NCBI RefSeq assembly: GCF_000374365.1
Contig: NZ_KB894120.1
Span: forward strand, 1-64,000
Reading direction: 5' to 3'
Source of the DNA: Bacteroides gallinarum DSM 18171 = JCM 13658
GTDB taxonomy: Bacteria > Bacteroidota > Bacteroidia > Bacteroidales > Bacteroidaceae
Length of the DNA: 64,000 nt
In this document: positions 25,681-34,599 of the stretch, piece by piece
How the letters are laid out: every line of letters starts with the position of its first letter
Position numbering within the stretch: the stretch's first letter is position 1
Notes under the pieces: model-generated
Told to the model about the DNA's origin: nothing
What the model saw: the letters and a program-made list of their open reading frames with translations, nothing else
Database searches by the model: none
Position numbers and translations under genes: made by a program

Positions 25681-25816
25681 AAGAGGTTGTATCAAAACTC
25701 ACCACAGACTACACAGATTACACAGATTTTCACAGATTATCTATCCTGATAATCAATCATTTAATTTCAATCTGTATAAGTTCTGTAATCCGTAATGGAT
25801 TTTGGTACAACCTCTT
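25681..25816. repeat. Dispersed palindromic element, copy B
   Basis: Outer arms 25681-25697 and 25800-25816 pair at 16 of 17 positions. Inside them ACAGATT words pair imperfectly with a mirrored right half (21 of 31). The centre (CTGATAATCA with TTTAATT) matches the centre of copy A at 15101-15130 on the other strand. It probably ends transcription for both the helicase and the ilv operon. Confidence 0.75.
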
Positions 25817-25837
25817 ATCATTTATCCCGAACGGGCA

Positions 25838-26881
25838 TCAATTATTTTCCGGACGGAGTTTACGGACAGTTACGGCAGTCTGCCACATTTCGCTCTCGCG
25901 CAATGCTTTCAGCTCTGCATTCAGTTTCTCACGATAGTCGGGCTTGGAGTTGCTGTCGATAGAAATCTGCGCCTCGTTACCGGACTTCACGCTCTGATAT
26001 AATTTCTGCACAACCGGCTTGATAGCATCGTGGAACGGGCCCATCCAGTCCAAAGCACCGCGCTGGGCGGTAGTAGAGCAGTTGGCATACATCCAGTCCA
26101 TACCGTTCTTTGCAAACAACGGCATCAACGACTGGGTCAGTTCCTCCACAGTTTCGTTGAATGCTTCGGACGGTGTATGGCCGTTTTCACGCAACACCTC
26201 GTACTGAGCCAGCAGCAAACCCTGGATAGCGCCCATTAAAGAGCCGCGTTCGCCCGTCAGGTCGGAAGTAGCCTCGCGGATGAAAGTCGTCTCGAACAAG
26301 TAACCGGAACCGATACCGATACCCAGTGCCAGCGTTCTGTCCAGAGCCTTGCCCGTAGCATCTTGATAGATAGCGTAAGACGAGTTCAAGCCGCGGCCTT
26401 CGAGGAACATCGTACGCAGCGACGTGCCCGAACCCTTGGGGGCAACCATGATAACATCGATATCTTTGGGAGGAACCACACCGGTGCGGTCGCTCCACGT
26501 AATAGCGAAACCATGAGAGAAGTAAAGCGCCTTGCCGGCTGTCAGGTAAGGTTTCATCGTAGGCCATACGGACATTACGGCTGCATCGGACAGCAGGCAC
26601 ATGATGATAGTACCCTTCTGGCAGGCATCCTCGATGCTGAACAGCGTTTCGCCCGGAACCCAGCCGTCGGCTACCGCCTTCTCGTAAGTCTTGCCCTGAC
26701 GCTGGCCGACGATTACGTTGAAACCATTGTCGCGCAGGTTGCAAGCCTGGCCGGGACCTTGTACACCATAACCGATAACTGCGATTGTTTCATCCTTTAA
26801 AATCTCACGTGCTTTTTCCAAAGGAAATTCTTCGCGGGTCATTACATTCTCAATAACACCGCCAAAATTCAATTGTGCCAT
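25838..26881 (-). CDS. ilvC: Ketol-acid reductoisomerase
   Basis: Second common step of valine and isoleucine synthesis, isomerising and reducing acetolactate with NADPH. The 347-residue class I enzyme has GYGVQGPGQACNLRDNGFNVIVGQR (NADPH binding, residues about 37-61), VAPKGSGTSLR, the metal-binding DLTGERG and the EL/SxxQRGALDWM region. It is the last gene of the ilv operon. The thioesterase gene is 46 bases upstream. Confidence 0.96.
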   Translation of the reverse strand: MAQLNFGGVIENVMTREEFPLEKAREILKDETIAVIGYGVQGPGQACNLRDNGFNVIVGQRQGKTYEKAVADGWVPGETLFSIEDACQKGTIIMCLLSDAAVMSVWPTMKPYLTAGKALYFSHGFAITWSDRTGVVPPKDIDVIMVAPKGSGTSLRTMFLEGRGLNSSYAIYQDATGKALDRTLALGIGIGSGYLFETTFIREATSDLTGERGSLMGAIQGLLLAQYEVLRENGHTPSEAFNETVEELTQSLMPLFAKNGMDWMYANCSTTAQRGALDWMGPFHDAIKPVVQKLYQSVKSGNEAQISIDSNSKPDYREKLNAELKALRESEMWQTAVTVRKLRPENN

Positions 26882-26927
26882 TTTTTGTTCTAATTTTTAT
26901 TGTGGCTTATGCCAACCGATTAATAAA

Positions 26928-27677
26928 TTATTTTTCTACAAATATCACTTTGGAACGGCAAACCACCTCGCTGCCGTTCTTTCTCACTTCTATGTCGTAC
27001 ACGCCGTCGCCTGCATAATCCTTATAAAAGGTAAGCTCGTCGCCATAATAACTCTCGGCCACATACGCCATTTCAAAACGGCGGATACGGCTTTCTTTGT
27101 ACAGCTCTATCGGAAACAGGTCGAGGATATGTTCGATATAACGGATGCTGTTCACATGTCCGTTGATGTCGATATCGCTGTACCTGGCGTTCAGGGAAGA
27201 AACCGGCTCCGTAGAAGCCACCTTTATGCGCGAGGGTTTCTCGATAGGGCAAGGCTCGTCGCACACATAGTCCACGATGCTGCCGCCATGCAGCGCCAGC
27301 AGGTCGGCGGGCTTGCGGGTATTGAGGTTAATCATCGCCCATACGGAACGGGCATATCCAATCTTCTTTCCGTCCTTGTCGATAAGGGCAAAGTTACGGT
27401 CGGTAAAGAGGCGGTACACATTCTCCACCCAGGTCTGGATAGAGAAATCCTCGTACTGGTAGGGCATCTCGTCCAGCTCGATAGCCAGGCGCGAAAGCAC
27501 CCACGTGTAGTTGTCCTCGTTCAAGGTAGCGATACCGAAGCCGCGCTCCGTGGCATGGAACCCCGCACAGTTCAGCAGGTGGTTGCCGAGTACCCCCATT
27601 GTAAGGCGGCCGGTAAAATCCACATGGAACGGTTCCGCCACGAACTTATACGTACCTATCCTGTTATTCCCACTCAT
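26928..27677 (-). CDS. Acyl-ACP thioesterase (FatA/FatB-type)
   Basis: A 249-residue double hot-dog protein of the acyl-ACP thioesterase family. The first hot-dog has the LSRLAIELDEMPYQYEDFSIQTWV region. The second has SSLNARYSDIDINGHVNSIRYIEHIL, where Asp, Asn and His of the D-x-N-x-H motif form the catalytic site. Such enzymes release free fatty acids from ACP. It sits inside the ilv operon, its ATG overlapping the ilvN stop by four bases, and is unusual company for branched-chain amino acid genes. Substrate preference is unknown. Confidence 0.9.
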   Translation of the reverse strand: MSGNNRIGTYKFVAEPFHVDFTGRLTMGVLGNHLLNCAGFHATERGFGIATLNEDNYTWVLSRLAIELDEMPYQYEDFSIQTWVENVYRLFTDRNFALIDKDGKKIGYARSVWAMINLNTRKPADLLALHGGSIVDYVCDEPCPIEKPSRIKVASTEPVSSLNARYSDIDINGHVNSIRYIEHILDLFPIELYKESRIRRFEMAYVAESYYGDELTFYKDYAGDGVYDIEVRKNGSEVVCRSKVIFVEK

Positions 27678-28237
27678 TGCTCTTGCAGTTCTTTACTCCG
27701 ACGATATTTTGCCTCACGGTCTGCCAGGTACTCGTTGACGCGCTCGAAGCAACTGGTAGTGATAGCTACACGACCGGAACGCACGAACTGGAGCACGCAC
27801 TCCAGGGCACGCAGCTCCTCATAGAGATTGGTTATCTCCTCGCTCATGCCGTTTTTCTCCACAATGGCGAACACGGGGTTCACCTCTACGATACGCGCAT
27901 TGTGCTTACGGATGATTTTAGATACCTCCGGCTTTTCTTCCAGCGTGGGGGTCGTTATCTTATACAGCGCAATCTCGTGCTGGTAAATTTCATCGTCCGT
28001 GAAATAGTGCGCCTGCAACACATCTATCTTTTTGGTGATTTGCTTCGCCACCTTCTCGATAGTGTCCTTATCCGTCCAGGCCGTAATGGTATATTTGTGT
28101 ACTCCCTTGATAGAGGATGCCGATACGTTCAGGCTCTCGATATTGATTTGCCTACGGGTAAATACAGCCGTCACCTGGTTCAGCAAGCCGGCAAAGTTCT
28201 CCGAATGAACGATAATCGTATATAATGTCTTGTCCAC
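27674..28237 (-). CDS. ilvN: Acetolactate synthase regulatory subunit
   Basis: A 187-residue small subunit. Residues 3-75 form an ACT domain (LYTIIVHSENFAGLLNQVTAVFTRR) that binds valine for feedback inhibition. The C-terminal part (about 85-165) is the ALS_ss_C domain. The start is GTG at 28237; the frame closes with a stop two codons upstream. It overlaps the thioesterase start by four bases, giving translational coupling. It is 83 bases after ilvB. Confidence 0.94.
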   Translation of the reverse strand: MDKTLYTIIVHSENFAGLLNQVTAVFTRRQINIESLNVSASSIKGVHKYTITAWTDKDTIEKVAKQITKKIDVLQAHYFTDDEIYQHEIALYKITTPTLEEKPEVSKIIRKHNARIVEVNPVFAIVEKNGMSEEITNLYEELRALECVLQFVRSGRVAITTSCFERVNEYLADREAKYRRSKELQEQ

Positions 28238-28320
28238 GTTGGTTTAATTATAAATTATGAGTTATGAATTATGAGTTATGAATGGGCTGCGCGATAATAC
28301 CGCAGGTAATCCACAACTCC

Positions 28321-30015
28321 CTAACATTCCAGCAACATCTGGTTCACAGAGCCGCCCGGAGGCGTCATCGGCATCACGTTCCCCTCTTCTTCTACGCAAG
28401 CTTCCAGCAAGAAAGGGCCGTCCGTCGCAATCATCTCGCCAATGGCATCCGCCAGTTCACTGCGGGTAAGCGCACGCCGTGCGGGGATGCCGTAGGCAGA
28501 GGCAATCTGCATATAGTCCGGGTTCATCATCGGGGTGAACGAATAACGGCGGTTGAAAAACATCGCCTGCCACTGACGAACATTCCCCAGGAAGTTATTG
28601 TTCAGCAAAATCATCTTGACGGGAGCTTTCTGCTCCATTACCGTGCCTAGCTCCTGCAGGTTCATCTGCAAACCGCCGTCGCCCATAAAGACGCATACGG
28701 TACGGTCGGGACGGCCGAAAGTAGCGCCGATAGCAGCGGGAAGGCCGAATCCCATAGTTCCCAGCCCGCCGGAAGTAACGATGCTGCGTTTTCGGGTATA
28801 TTTGAAGTAACGGGCGGACATCATCTGGTTCTGCCCTACATCCGTTACAAGTATCGCTTCGTTACGGGTAGCCTCGCTCACGGCGCGCACCACCTCGCCC
28901 ATGCTCAGGGTATCGCCTGCCGGATGCAGCTCGGGGCGGATAACCTTCTCTTCCTCTACCTGCTCGTAAGGCAGGAAACTATCCAGCCATTCCTTATGTT
29001 CGGCAGGTTTCAGCAGTTCGGTCACCGCAGCCAGCGTCTCCTTGCAGTCGCCCAATACGGCTACGTCCGTCTTTACATTCTTGTCTATCTCCGCTGGGTC
29101 TATATCGAAATGGATAACCTTTGCCTGCGAAGCATAAGTGGACAGCTTGCCCGTAACACGGTCATCGAAACGCATACCCACCGCAATCAGCACATCGCAT
29201 TTGTTGGTATTGATGTTCGGGCCCAGATTGCCGTGCATGCCCAGCATGCCCTTATTCAAGGGATGAGCCGTAGGCAACGACGAAAGCCCCAGCAGGGTAC
29301 AGCCGGCAGGCATGCCCGCCTTTTCGATGAAGGCACGCAATTCGTCCTGCGCATTGCCCAGCTCCACGCCCTGCCCTACCAGTACCAGCGGACGTTCCGC
29401 CGCATTTATCAAATCGGCAGCCTGCCGTATGGCATCCGGGTCGGTTTCGGGTACAGGCAGGTAGCTGCGCACATAATCTACTTTGGTAGGGATGTACTCC
29501 GTCTTATCCACCTGTGCATTCTTGGCAAAGTCCAGCACAACCGGGCCGGGGCGTCCGCTCTGTGCGATATAGAAAGCACGTGCCACCGCCCAAGCCACAT
29601 CTTCCGCACGGCGAATCTGGTAGCTCCACTTCGTGATAGGCTGTGTAATGCCTACCAGGTCTACTTCCTGAAAAGCGTCCGTACCGAGAAATCCCGTGGC
29701 AACCTGCCCCGCAATGACAACTATCGGCGTACTGTCTATCATGGCATCTGCAATACCCGTAATGGTATTGGTTGCTCCCGGGCCGCTGGTTACCAGGCAT
29801 ACGCCGACCTCGCCCGACACACGTGCAAAGCCTTGTGCGGCATGGGTGGCTCCCTGTTCGTGGCGAACCAGGATATGGTTCAGTTTCTTCCGGTGGTCGT
29901 ACAAGGCATCGAATACCGGCATGATACTGCCGCCCGGATAACCGAAAATGGTCTTTACTCCCTGATGCTCCAGGGAGCGCATCAATGCTTCTGCGCCTGT
30001 TATTAAATTTTCCAT
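28321..30015 (-). CDS. ilvB: Acetolactate synthase catalytic subunit
   Basis: A 564-residue ThDP enzyme joining two pyruvates, or pyruvate and 2-oxobutyrate. It has the N-terminal FGYPGGSIMPVFDAL with the nearby catalytic glutamate (RHEQGATHAAQGFARVSG), the FAD-binding central domain, and the C-terminal ThDP/Mg motif GDGGLQMNLQELGTVMEQKAPVKMILLNNN. The product feeds ilvC in the same operon. The gap to ilvN carries ATGAATTATGAGTT-type low-complexity sequence. Confidence 0.96.
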   Translation of the reverse strand: MENLITGAEALMRSLEHQGVKTIFGYPGGSIMPVFDALYDHRKKLNHILVRHEQGATHAAQGFARVSGEVGVCLVTSGPGATNTITGIADAMIDSTPIVVIAGQVATGFLGTDAFQEVDLVGITQPITKWSYQIRRAEDVAWAVARAFYIAQSGRPGPVVLDFAKNAQVDKTEYIPTKVDYVRSYLPVPETDPDAIRQAADLINAAERPLVLVGQGVELGNAQDELRAFIEKAGMPAGCTLLGLSSLPTAHPLNKGMLGMHGNLGPNINTNKCDVLIAVGMRFDDRVTGKLSTYASQAKVIHFDIDPAEIDKNVKTDVAVLGDCKETLAAVTELLKPAEHKEWLDSFLPYEQVEEEKVIRPELHPAGDTLSMGEVVRAVSEATRNEAILVTDVGQNQMMSARYFKYTRKRSIVTSGGLGTMGFGLPAAIGATFGRPDRTVCVFMGDGGLQMNLQELGTVMEQKAPVKMILLNNNFLGNVRQWQAMFFNRRYSFTPMMNPDYMQIASAYGIPARRALTRSELADAIGEMIATDGPFLLEACVEEEGNVMPMTPPGGSVNQMLLEC

Positions 30016-30127
30016 TAAGTATTTTACTATTTATTCCCTACGGCCACGACACGTCTTTTATCTCCGGCACATAGGTACGTTGACAATCTGTTACTTGCTA
30101 TTCCACAGCCTTACGGCAGAGGCTCCC

Positions 30128-31930
30128 TCAGTCTATCAACCTTACAGCCCCCTTGTCGGCCGAGCTCACCATGCTGGCGTATGCCTTCAACGCTTTCGAC
30201 ACCTGGCGGTCGCGGGTTACCGGCGTCATAGGACGGGCAGCCAGTTCCTCGTCCGTCAGTTTCACATTGATAGAGCGGTTGGGTATATCTATCTCGATAA
30301 TGTCGCCGTCCTGAATCTTGCCGATATTACCGCCGGCAGCGGCTTCGGGAGAGATATGCCCGATGCTCAGTCCGGAAGTGCCTCCGCTGAAACGCCCGTC
30401 GGTAATCAGCGCGCATTCCTTACCCAAGTGACGGGACTTGATATAAGAGGTGGGATAAAGCATCTCCTGCATGCCCGGACCGCCCTTCGGCCCTTCGTGG
30501 GTGATGACGACGACATCGCCGCTGACTACCTTTCCGCCCAGGATGCCGTTGCACGCAGCCTCCTGCGAATCGAATACTTTGGCAGGGCCGGTAAACTTCC
30601 AGATACTCTCGTCCACCCCGGCAGTCTTGACTACGCAACCGTCCTGTGCGATATTGCCTTTCAGCACCGCCAGTCCGCCGTCCTTGCTGTAAGCATGCTG
30701 CAAGTCGCGGATGCAGCCGCCGGCACGGTCTGTATCCAATTCCTTATAATAGGTCTCCTGCGAACCGAGTGCCAGGTTGAACTTTCCGGCGGCAGCGCTG
30801 GTATATTTCCGGATTGCCTCCCCGCACACATTCGGGCTGGTGATGCAATACCGGTCTATCTCCTCCGCCAGCGTCATGCCGTCTACCCGGCGCACGCCCG
30901 TATCCACCAGCCCGCCCTTGGCAAGCTCGCCCATAATGGCAACGATGCCGCCGGCGCGGTTTACGTCCTGTACATGGTATTTCTGGGTGTTGGGGGCAAC
31001 CTTGCACAAGCAGGGAGTTTTGCGCGACAACATATCTATATCGTCCATAGTGAAATCCGCTCCCGCCTCATGGGCTACCGCAAGCAGGTGAAGCACCGTA
31101 TTCGTAGAGCCTCCCATGGCGATATCCAGCGTCATGGCATTCAGGAAAGCCTCACGGGTGGCGATACTGCGGGGCAGCACGCTTTCGTCCCCTTCCTCGT
31201 AATACTTATAGGCATTCTTTACAATCAGTTTGGCGGCATCTCTAAACAGCTCCTTACGGTTAGCGTGGGTAGCTACAATCGTGCCGTTGCCCGGAAGCGC
31301 CAGCCCTATCGCCTCGTTCAGACAGTTCATGGAATTGGCGGTGAACATGCCCGAGCAACATCCGCACGTGGGGCAGGCGTGCTGCTCTATTTCGGCAACA
31401 TCCCCGTCACTCACAGTCTCGTCCGCCGATTTAATCATGGCATCGATTAAGTCGAGGTGCTGCCCGTTCCATTCGCCGGCCTCCATAGGCCCTCCGGACA
31501 CGAACACCGTAGGGATATTCAGCCTCATCGCAGCCATGAGCATACCCGGCGTAATCTTATCGCAATTGCTGATGCAAACCATGGCATCCGCCTTATGCGC
31601 ATTCACCATATATTCCACACTGTCGGCTATGATGTCGCGCGAGGGCAGTGAGTACAGCATGCCGTCGTGCCCCATTGCGATACCGTCGTCTATGGCAATC
31701 GTATTGAACTCGGCGGCAAAGCAACCCTGCTTCTCTATCTCCTGCTTTACGAATTGGCCTATTTCGTGCAGGTGCACATGCCCCGGTACGAACTGGGTAA
31801 AAGAGTTGACTATGGCGATTATGGGCTTGCCCATTTGTTCCTTCTTCATGCCATTGGCCGCCCACAATGCGCGGGCGCCCGCCATACGGCGGCCTTGTGT
31901 GCTGAACGAACTACGTAACTGATGTTTCAT
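30128..31930 (-). CDS. ilvD: Dihydroxy-acid dehydratase
   Basis: A 600-residue Fe-S dehydratase making the 2-oxo acids of valine and isoleucine. The cluster cysteines are in [12 protein letters not shown] and [15 protein letters not shown]. The C-terminal half has [16 protein letters not shown]. It is the first structural gene of the ilv operon and lies just after the leader peptide and attenuator, so its expression should depend on charged Val/Ile/Leu tRNA (inference from the leader). Confidence 0.96.
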   Translation of the reverse strand: MKHQLRSSFSTQGRRMAGARALWAANGMKKEQMGKPIIAIVNSFTQFVPGHVHLHEIGQFVKQEIEKQGCFAAEFNTIAIDDGIAMGHDGMLYSLPSRDIIADSVEYMVNAHKADAMVCISNCDKITPGMLMAAMRLNIPTVFVSGGPMEAGEWNGQHLDLIDAMIKSADETVSDGDVAEIEQHACPTCGCCSGMFTANSMNCLNEAIGLALPGNGTIVATHANRKELFRDAAKLIVKNAYKYYEEGDESVLPRSIATREAFLNAMTLDIAMGGSTNTVLHLLAVAHEAGADFTMDDIDMLSRKTPCLCKVAPNTQKYHVQDVNRAGGIVAIMGELAKGGLVDTGVRRVDGMTLAEEIDRYCITSPNVCGEAIRKYTSAAAGKFNLALGSQETYYKELDTDRAGGCIRDLQHAYSKDGGLAVLKGNIAQDGCVVKTAGVDESIWKFTGPAKVFDSQEAACNGILGGKVVSGDVVVITHEGPKGGPGMQEMLYPTSYIKSRHLGKECALITDGRFSGGTSGLSIGHISPEAAAGGNIGKIQDGDIIEIDIPNRSINVKLTDEELAARPMTPVTRDRQVSKALKAYASMVSSADKGAVRLID

Positions 31931-31950
31931 CTTCTCTGTCTCCTTTTATG

Positions 31951-31984
31951 AAAAAAGCCTCTCTCACCGGAATGAGAAAGGCTT
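31951..31984 (-). terminator. Attenuator terminator ahead of ilvD
   Basis: On the minus strand AAGCCTTTCTCA (31984-31973) pairs with TGAGAGAGGCTT (31966-31955) over 12 bp with one U-G wobble, around a six-base loop. A T run follows, 21 bases before the ilvD ATG. The first arm can instead pair with 32030-32022, which overlaps the leader stop codon. Confidence 0.9.
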
Positions 31985-32021
31985 ACTATAAATATCTTCT
32001 ACCGTACGAATACATACACAA

Positions 32022-32030
32022 CCTTTCTCA
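32022..32030 (-). promoter_or_regulatory. Antiterminator arm (segment 2) overlapping the leader stop codon
   Basis: TGAGAAAGG on the minus strand is the exact complement of CCTTTCTCA at 31981-31973, the first arm of the terminator. A ribosome stalled at Val17-20 leaves it free; one at the stop codon covers it. This gives the switch between read-through and termination. Confidence 0.85.
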
Positions 32031-32102
32031 CGCTCTTGATGCCACCACCACGACGCGAATAATATGCAGGACTGCCAGGTTAACGGATGTATGTAGGTTC
32101 AT
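32028..32102 (-). CDS. ilv leader peptide (24 residues)
   Basis: A 25-codon frame from ATG at 32102-32100 to TGA at 32030-32028. Eleven of 24 residues are branched-chain: Leu3, Val7, Leu9, Val11, Leu12, Ile14, Ile15 and four Val in a row at 17-20. This composition, the position just after a promoter, and the overlap of its stop codon with one arm of an antiterminator are those of a classical ribosome-mediated attenuator, like ilvL of enterobacteria. The peptide itself needs no function. No TonB, ExbD or other family similarity is seen. Confidence 0.9.
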   Translation of the reverse strand: MNLHTSVNLAVLHIIRVVVVASRA

Positions 32103-32152
32103 AACTAAATTATCTTTATCGTTCTCTATTGTCGTTTCACTTAATTGTGCTG

Positions 32153-32183
32153 CAAAGGTAAGTGCTTTTTTATAAACTCCAAA
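32153..32183 (-). promoter_or_regulatory. Promoter of the ilv leader and operon
   Basis: On the minus strand TTTG (32183-32180) and TACCTTTG (32160-32153) are separated by 19 bases, a full Bacteroides -33/-7 match. The start point would be about 45 bases before the leader ATG. Confidence 0.8.
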
Positions 32184-32373
32184 CAAATTGAAGAAAAAAA
32201 AGATATAAATATGAATAATCGTAAGAAAACGGCGCTTTAAAATCTTATTTTATCACTAATCGCTCCCAAACCGAGGCATCCGGTCACTTCCCGGACTGTA
32301 TGCCCCGCCCACCCGAAGCACTTAATAATCTGAAAATTACCGGGGCACTTCCGTTCCCGAAACAAAATATTCG

Positions 32374-32381
32374 TATCTTTG
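32374..32381 (+). promoter_or_regulatory. -7 box (TATCTTTG) for the FKBP gene
   Basis: Consensus match; the predicted leader of about 90 bases contains the hairpin at 32390-32427. The stretch 32184-32373 between the ilv promoter and this box shows no other feature. Confidence 0.6.
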
Positions 32382-32389
32382 CACCCCAA

Positions 32390-32427
32390 GCGGAGACAAA
32401 CCCCACGGGGATTTGCCTTATCTCCGC
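32390..32427 (+). other. Structured 5' leader of the FKBP gene
   Basis: GCGGAGA (32390-32396) pairs with TCTCCGC (32421-32427), and an inner CCCC-AC-GGGG hairpin (32401-32410) lies between. No known riboswitch class is recognised. Confidence 0.45.
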
Positions 32428-32478
32428 CTCCTTCGGGACAGAGAACACAGTATTTACCAATAGAAATCAAAAAAATCA

Positions 32479-33045
32479 ATGGAAACAGTAGAAAACAAGT
32501 ACATCACCTTAGCATACAAGCTGTACTCAATCGAAAACGGAGAGAAAGAATTTACAGAAGAAGCTCCTGCAGAGCACCCGTTCCAATTCATCTCCGGACT
32601 GGGTCTGACCCTGGAAGCCTTCGAGAACCAGGTGAAAGACCTGAACAAAGGCGACAAGTTCGACTTTACAATCAAGGCGGAGGATGCCTACGGCGAGTAT
32701 GACGACGAGCACGTTATCGACCTCCCGAAGAACATCTTCGAGATAGAAGGCGAGTTCGACAGCGAACGCGTGGTAGAAGGTGCGGTAATCCCCCTGATGA
32801 CCTCGGAAGGACAGCGCATCAACGGAAGCGTGGTAGAAGTGAAAGACGATGTAGTGGTAATGGACATGAACCACCCCCTCGCCGGTTGCGACCTGAACTT
32901 CGTAGGCGAAATCACGGAGAACCGTCCTGCCACCAACGAAGAACTGGCGGAAATGGCACGCATGATGAGCGGCGGCGGATGCAATTGCGGAGACTGCGGC
33001 GGCGGATGCGGCGACCATGAATGCGGTGAGGGATGCTGCCATTAA
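32479..33045 (+). CDS. slyD: SlyD-like FKBP peptidyl-prolyl isomerase with metal-binding tail
   Basis: A 188-residue cytoplasmic FKBP. The FKBP part (about 1-70 and 120-150) is split by the insert-in-flap domain, as in SlyD (DAYGEYDDEHVIDLPKNIF, then VVEVKDDVVVMDMNHPLAGCDLNFVGEI). The last 25 residues hold nine Cys and three His (CNCGDCGGGCGDHECGEGCCH), a likely nickel or other soft-metal-binding tail like that of E. coli SlyD. SlyD assists folding and hydrogenase nickel delivery in E. coli. No hydrogenase genes are in this window. Confidence 0.92.
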   Translation: METVENKYITLAYKLYSIENGEKEFTEEAPAEHPFQFISGLGLTLEAFENQVKDLNKGDKFDFTIKAEDAYGEYDDEHVIDLPKNIFEIEGEFDSERVVEGAVIPLMTSEGQRINGSVVEVKDDVVVMDMNHPLAGCDLNFVGEITENRPATNEELAEMARMMSGGGCNCGDCGGGCGDHECGEGCCH

Positions 33046-33047
33046 GA

Positions 33048-33190
33048 GTTGAAAGATGAGAGTTGAAAGGTGGCTATGCAGCATTACAGCGCAGCTAACT
33101 TTCAACTTTCAATTCTTAACTTTCAATTCTAAACTCCCCCTCAACTCTTAACTCCCAACTTTCAACTATCAACTATCACCTTTCAACTCC
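33048..33190. repeat. Low-complexity palindromic gap (AACTTTCAACT words)
   Basis: The gap between the convergent FKBP and cysteine desulfidase genes is built of GAGTTGAAAG words on the left and many CAACTTTCAA/CAACTCTTAA words on the right, which pair with each other. It probably terminates both genes. It contains no coding sequence. Confidence 0.6.
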
Positions 33191-33193
33191 CAA

Positions 33194-34480
33194 TTACTTT
33201 CCCTTTCCTGTCATTATCTCCAATACCAGCCTGTCGGTTTCGTCCATTCCCTTAGAACCTATCTTGGTAAGGTTGCGGATAGTCTGGTCTACATCTTCGT
33301 CGATAATACCCTCTACGGAAGTAACGCAACGGTTCTCCATTGCCATAATGGCGGAAAGCACAGCGGTAGAAACGCCGGTAGTTACCTTCAGGGCACAACT
33401 GGGCTTCGCACCGTCGCAAATCATGCCGGTAAGGTTGGCAACCATATTCTGTACGGCAAACGCTATCTGCTCGTAAGTACCCCCCATTAGCCAGGTGATA
33501 CCGCAACTGGAACCCGTAGCGGCCACCACACAGCCGCATAAGGCGGAGAGGCGTCCCAGGCTCTGTTTGATATAAATCACCGTCAGGTGGCTGAGCATTA
33601 GGGCACGCACCAGTTCTTCTTCCGACTTGCCGTTTTCCTCAGCATAAACCAGGACGGGCAATGTGGCGGAAATACCCTGGTTGCCGCTTCCGGAGTTGCT
33701 CATTACCGGTATCATCGCACCTGCCATACGGGCGTCACATGCGCCGGATGTATAAGAGAGGATATGCGAAAATACGCTGTCGCCCAATATCTTATGTTCG
33801 TACGTACCGCGCAGCATCCTGCCCAATCCGTGGCCGTAGTTTCCTTGGAAAGAACACTCGGCGGCGGCTTTGTTTAAACGCGCAGTTTCAAGGATAAAGC
33901 GGATTTCATCCAACGGGGCATCCATAGCGAAGTCGTACACCTTGCGCAATGTCAAATCCACGGCGGGTTCCTCCGCTTCCTCGCAACCTTTATTCTGCCT
34001 GTTCAGCAGGATATCGCCATTGCGGGCTATATATATAAAGGTGGTATGTCCGCCGGCTATAACAGCAGTGGCGTTGTCCGCTCCCGCCTCGCAGCACACC
34101 TCGATGTAGAGTTTCTCCGCGATGCCCTCTTTCAGCGCTATGCCGATGCGTTTCTCGCCGATAAAGCGCTTTCCCTCCTCCACTGCGGCAGGGCTGCTGT
34201 CTTTCAGCACCTCCAGCCGGTATTCCGACTTGCCCACCAACGCCCCCAACGCTATGGCAATGGGCAAACCTATCATCCCCGTACCGGGAATACCCACTCC
34301 CATTGCATTTTTCAGGATATTGGCACTCAACCGTACGGCTATCTTTTCCGGCCGCGCTCCTAAGGTTTCGGTTGCTTTCGCCACGCACAAAGCCACAGCA
34401 ATAGGTTCCGTACATCCGATAGCGGGAACCACTTCGCGTCGCACCAGGGCTATTATCTGTTTTCTTTCTGTTTCAGTCAT
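33194..34480 (-). CDS. L-cysteine desulfidase / serine dehydratase-alpha family protein (CyuA-like)
   Basis: A 428-residue protein of the UPF0597/YhaM family, now called CyuA in enterobacteria, an Fe-S enzyme that breaks cysteine into pyruvate, ammonia and sulfide. The N-terminus has VPAIGCTEPIAVALC with the conserved cysteine, and other family blocks are GIPGTGMIGLPIAIALGAL, SNSGSGNQGISATLPV, GCVVAATGSSCGITWL and MICDGAKPSCALKV. I chose the ATG at 34480: an earlier TTG (34519) lies within the -7 box, so it could not be transcribed. The exact substrate (Cys or Ser) is uncertain. Confidence 0.87.
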   Translation of the reverse strand: MTETERKQIIALVRREVVPAIGCTEPIAVALCVAKATETLGARPEKIAVRLSANILKNAMGVGIPGTGMIGLPIAIALGALVGKSEYRLEVLKDSSPAAVEEGKRFIGEKRIGIALKEGIAEKLYIEVCCEAGADNATAVIAGGHTTFIYIARNGDILLNRQNKGCEEAEEPAVDLTLRKVYDFAMDAPLDEIRFILETARLNKAAAECSFQGNYGHGLGRMLRGTYEHKILGDSVFSHILSYTSGACDARMAGAMIPVMSNSGSGNQGISATLPVLVYAEENGKSEEELVRALMLSHLTVIYIKQSLGRLSALCGCVVAATGSSCGITWLMGGTYEQIAFAVQNMVANLTGMICDGAKPSCALKVTTGVSTAVLSAIMAMENRCVTSVEGIIDEDVDQTIRNLTKIGSKGMDETDRLVLEIMTGKGK

Positions 34481-34516
34481 ACCGCCGATATGTATATTTT
34501 TTATTCGATATTTATG

Positions 34517-34524
34517 CAAAGATA
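34517..34524 (-). promoter_or_regulatory. -7 box (TATCTTTG) for the cysteine desulfidase gene
   Basis: Minus-strand consensus match 37 bases before the ATG at 34480. It decides the start codon, since the alternative TTG falls inside it. Confidence 0.65.
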
Positions 34525-34599
34525 GAACGGAATAACAAATAAATAACAGAGTTTACCACACTTTTTTCTCCTCTAATCTGTTATTACAAAATAATAGCG

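Noticed and set aside
25469..25705. Small Phe/Ser-rich protein on the minus strand
   Set aside because: It merely translates the purine tract and overlaps the end of the helicase gene.
30080..31450. 456-codon plus-strand frame opposite ilvD
   Set aside because: Antisense to a complete dihydroxy-acid dehydratase; no recognisable domain.
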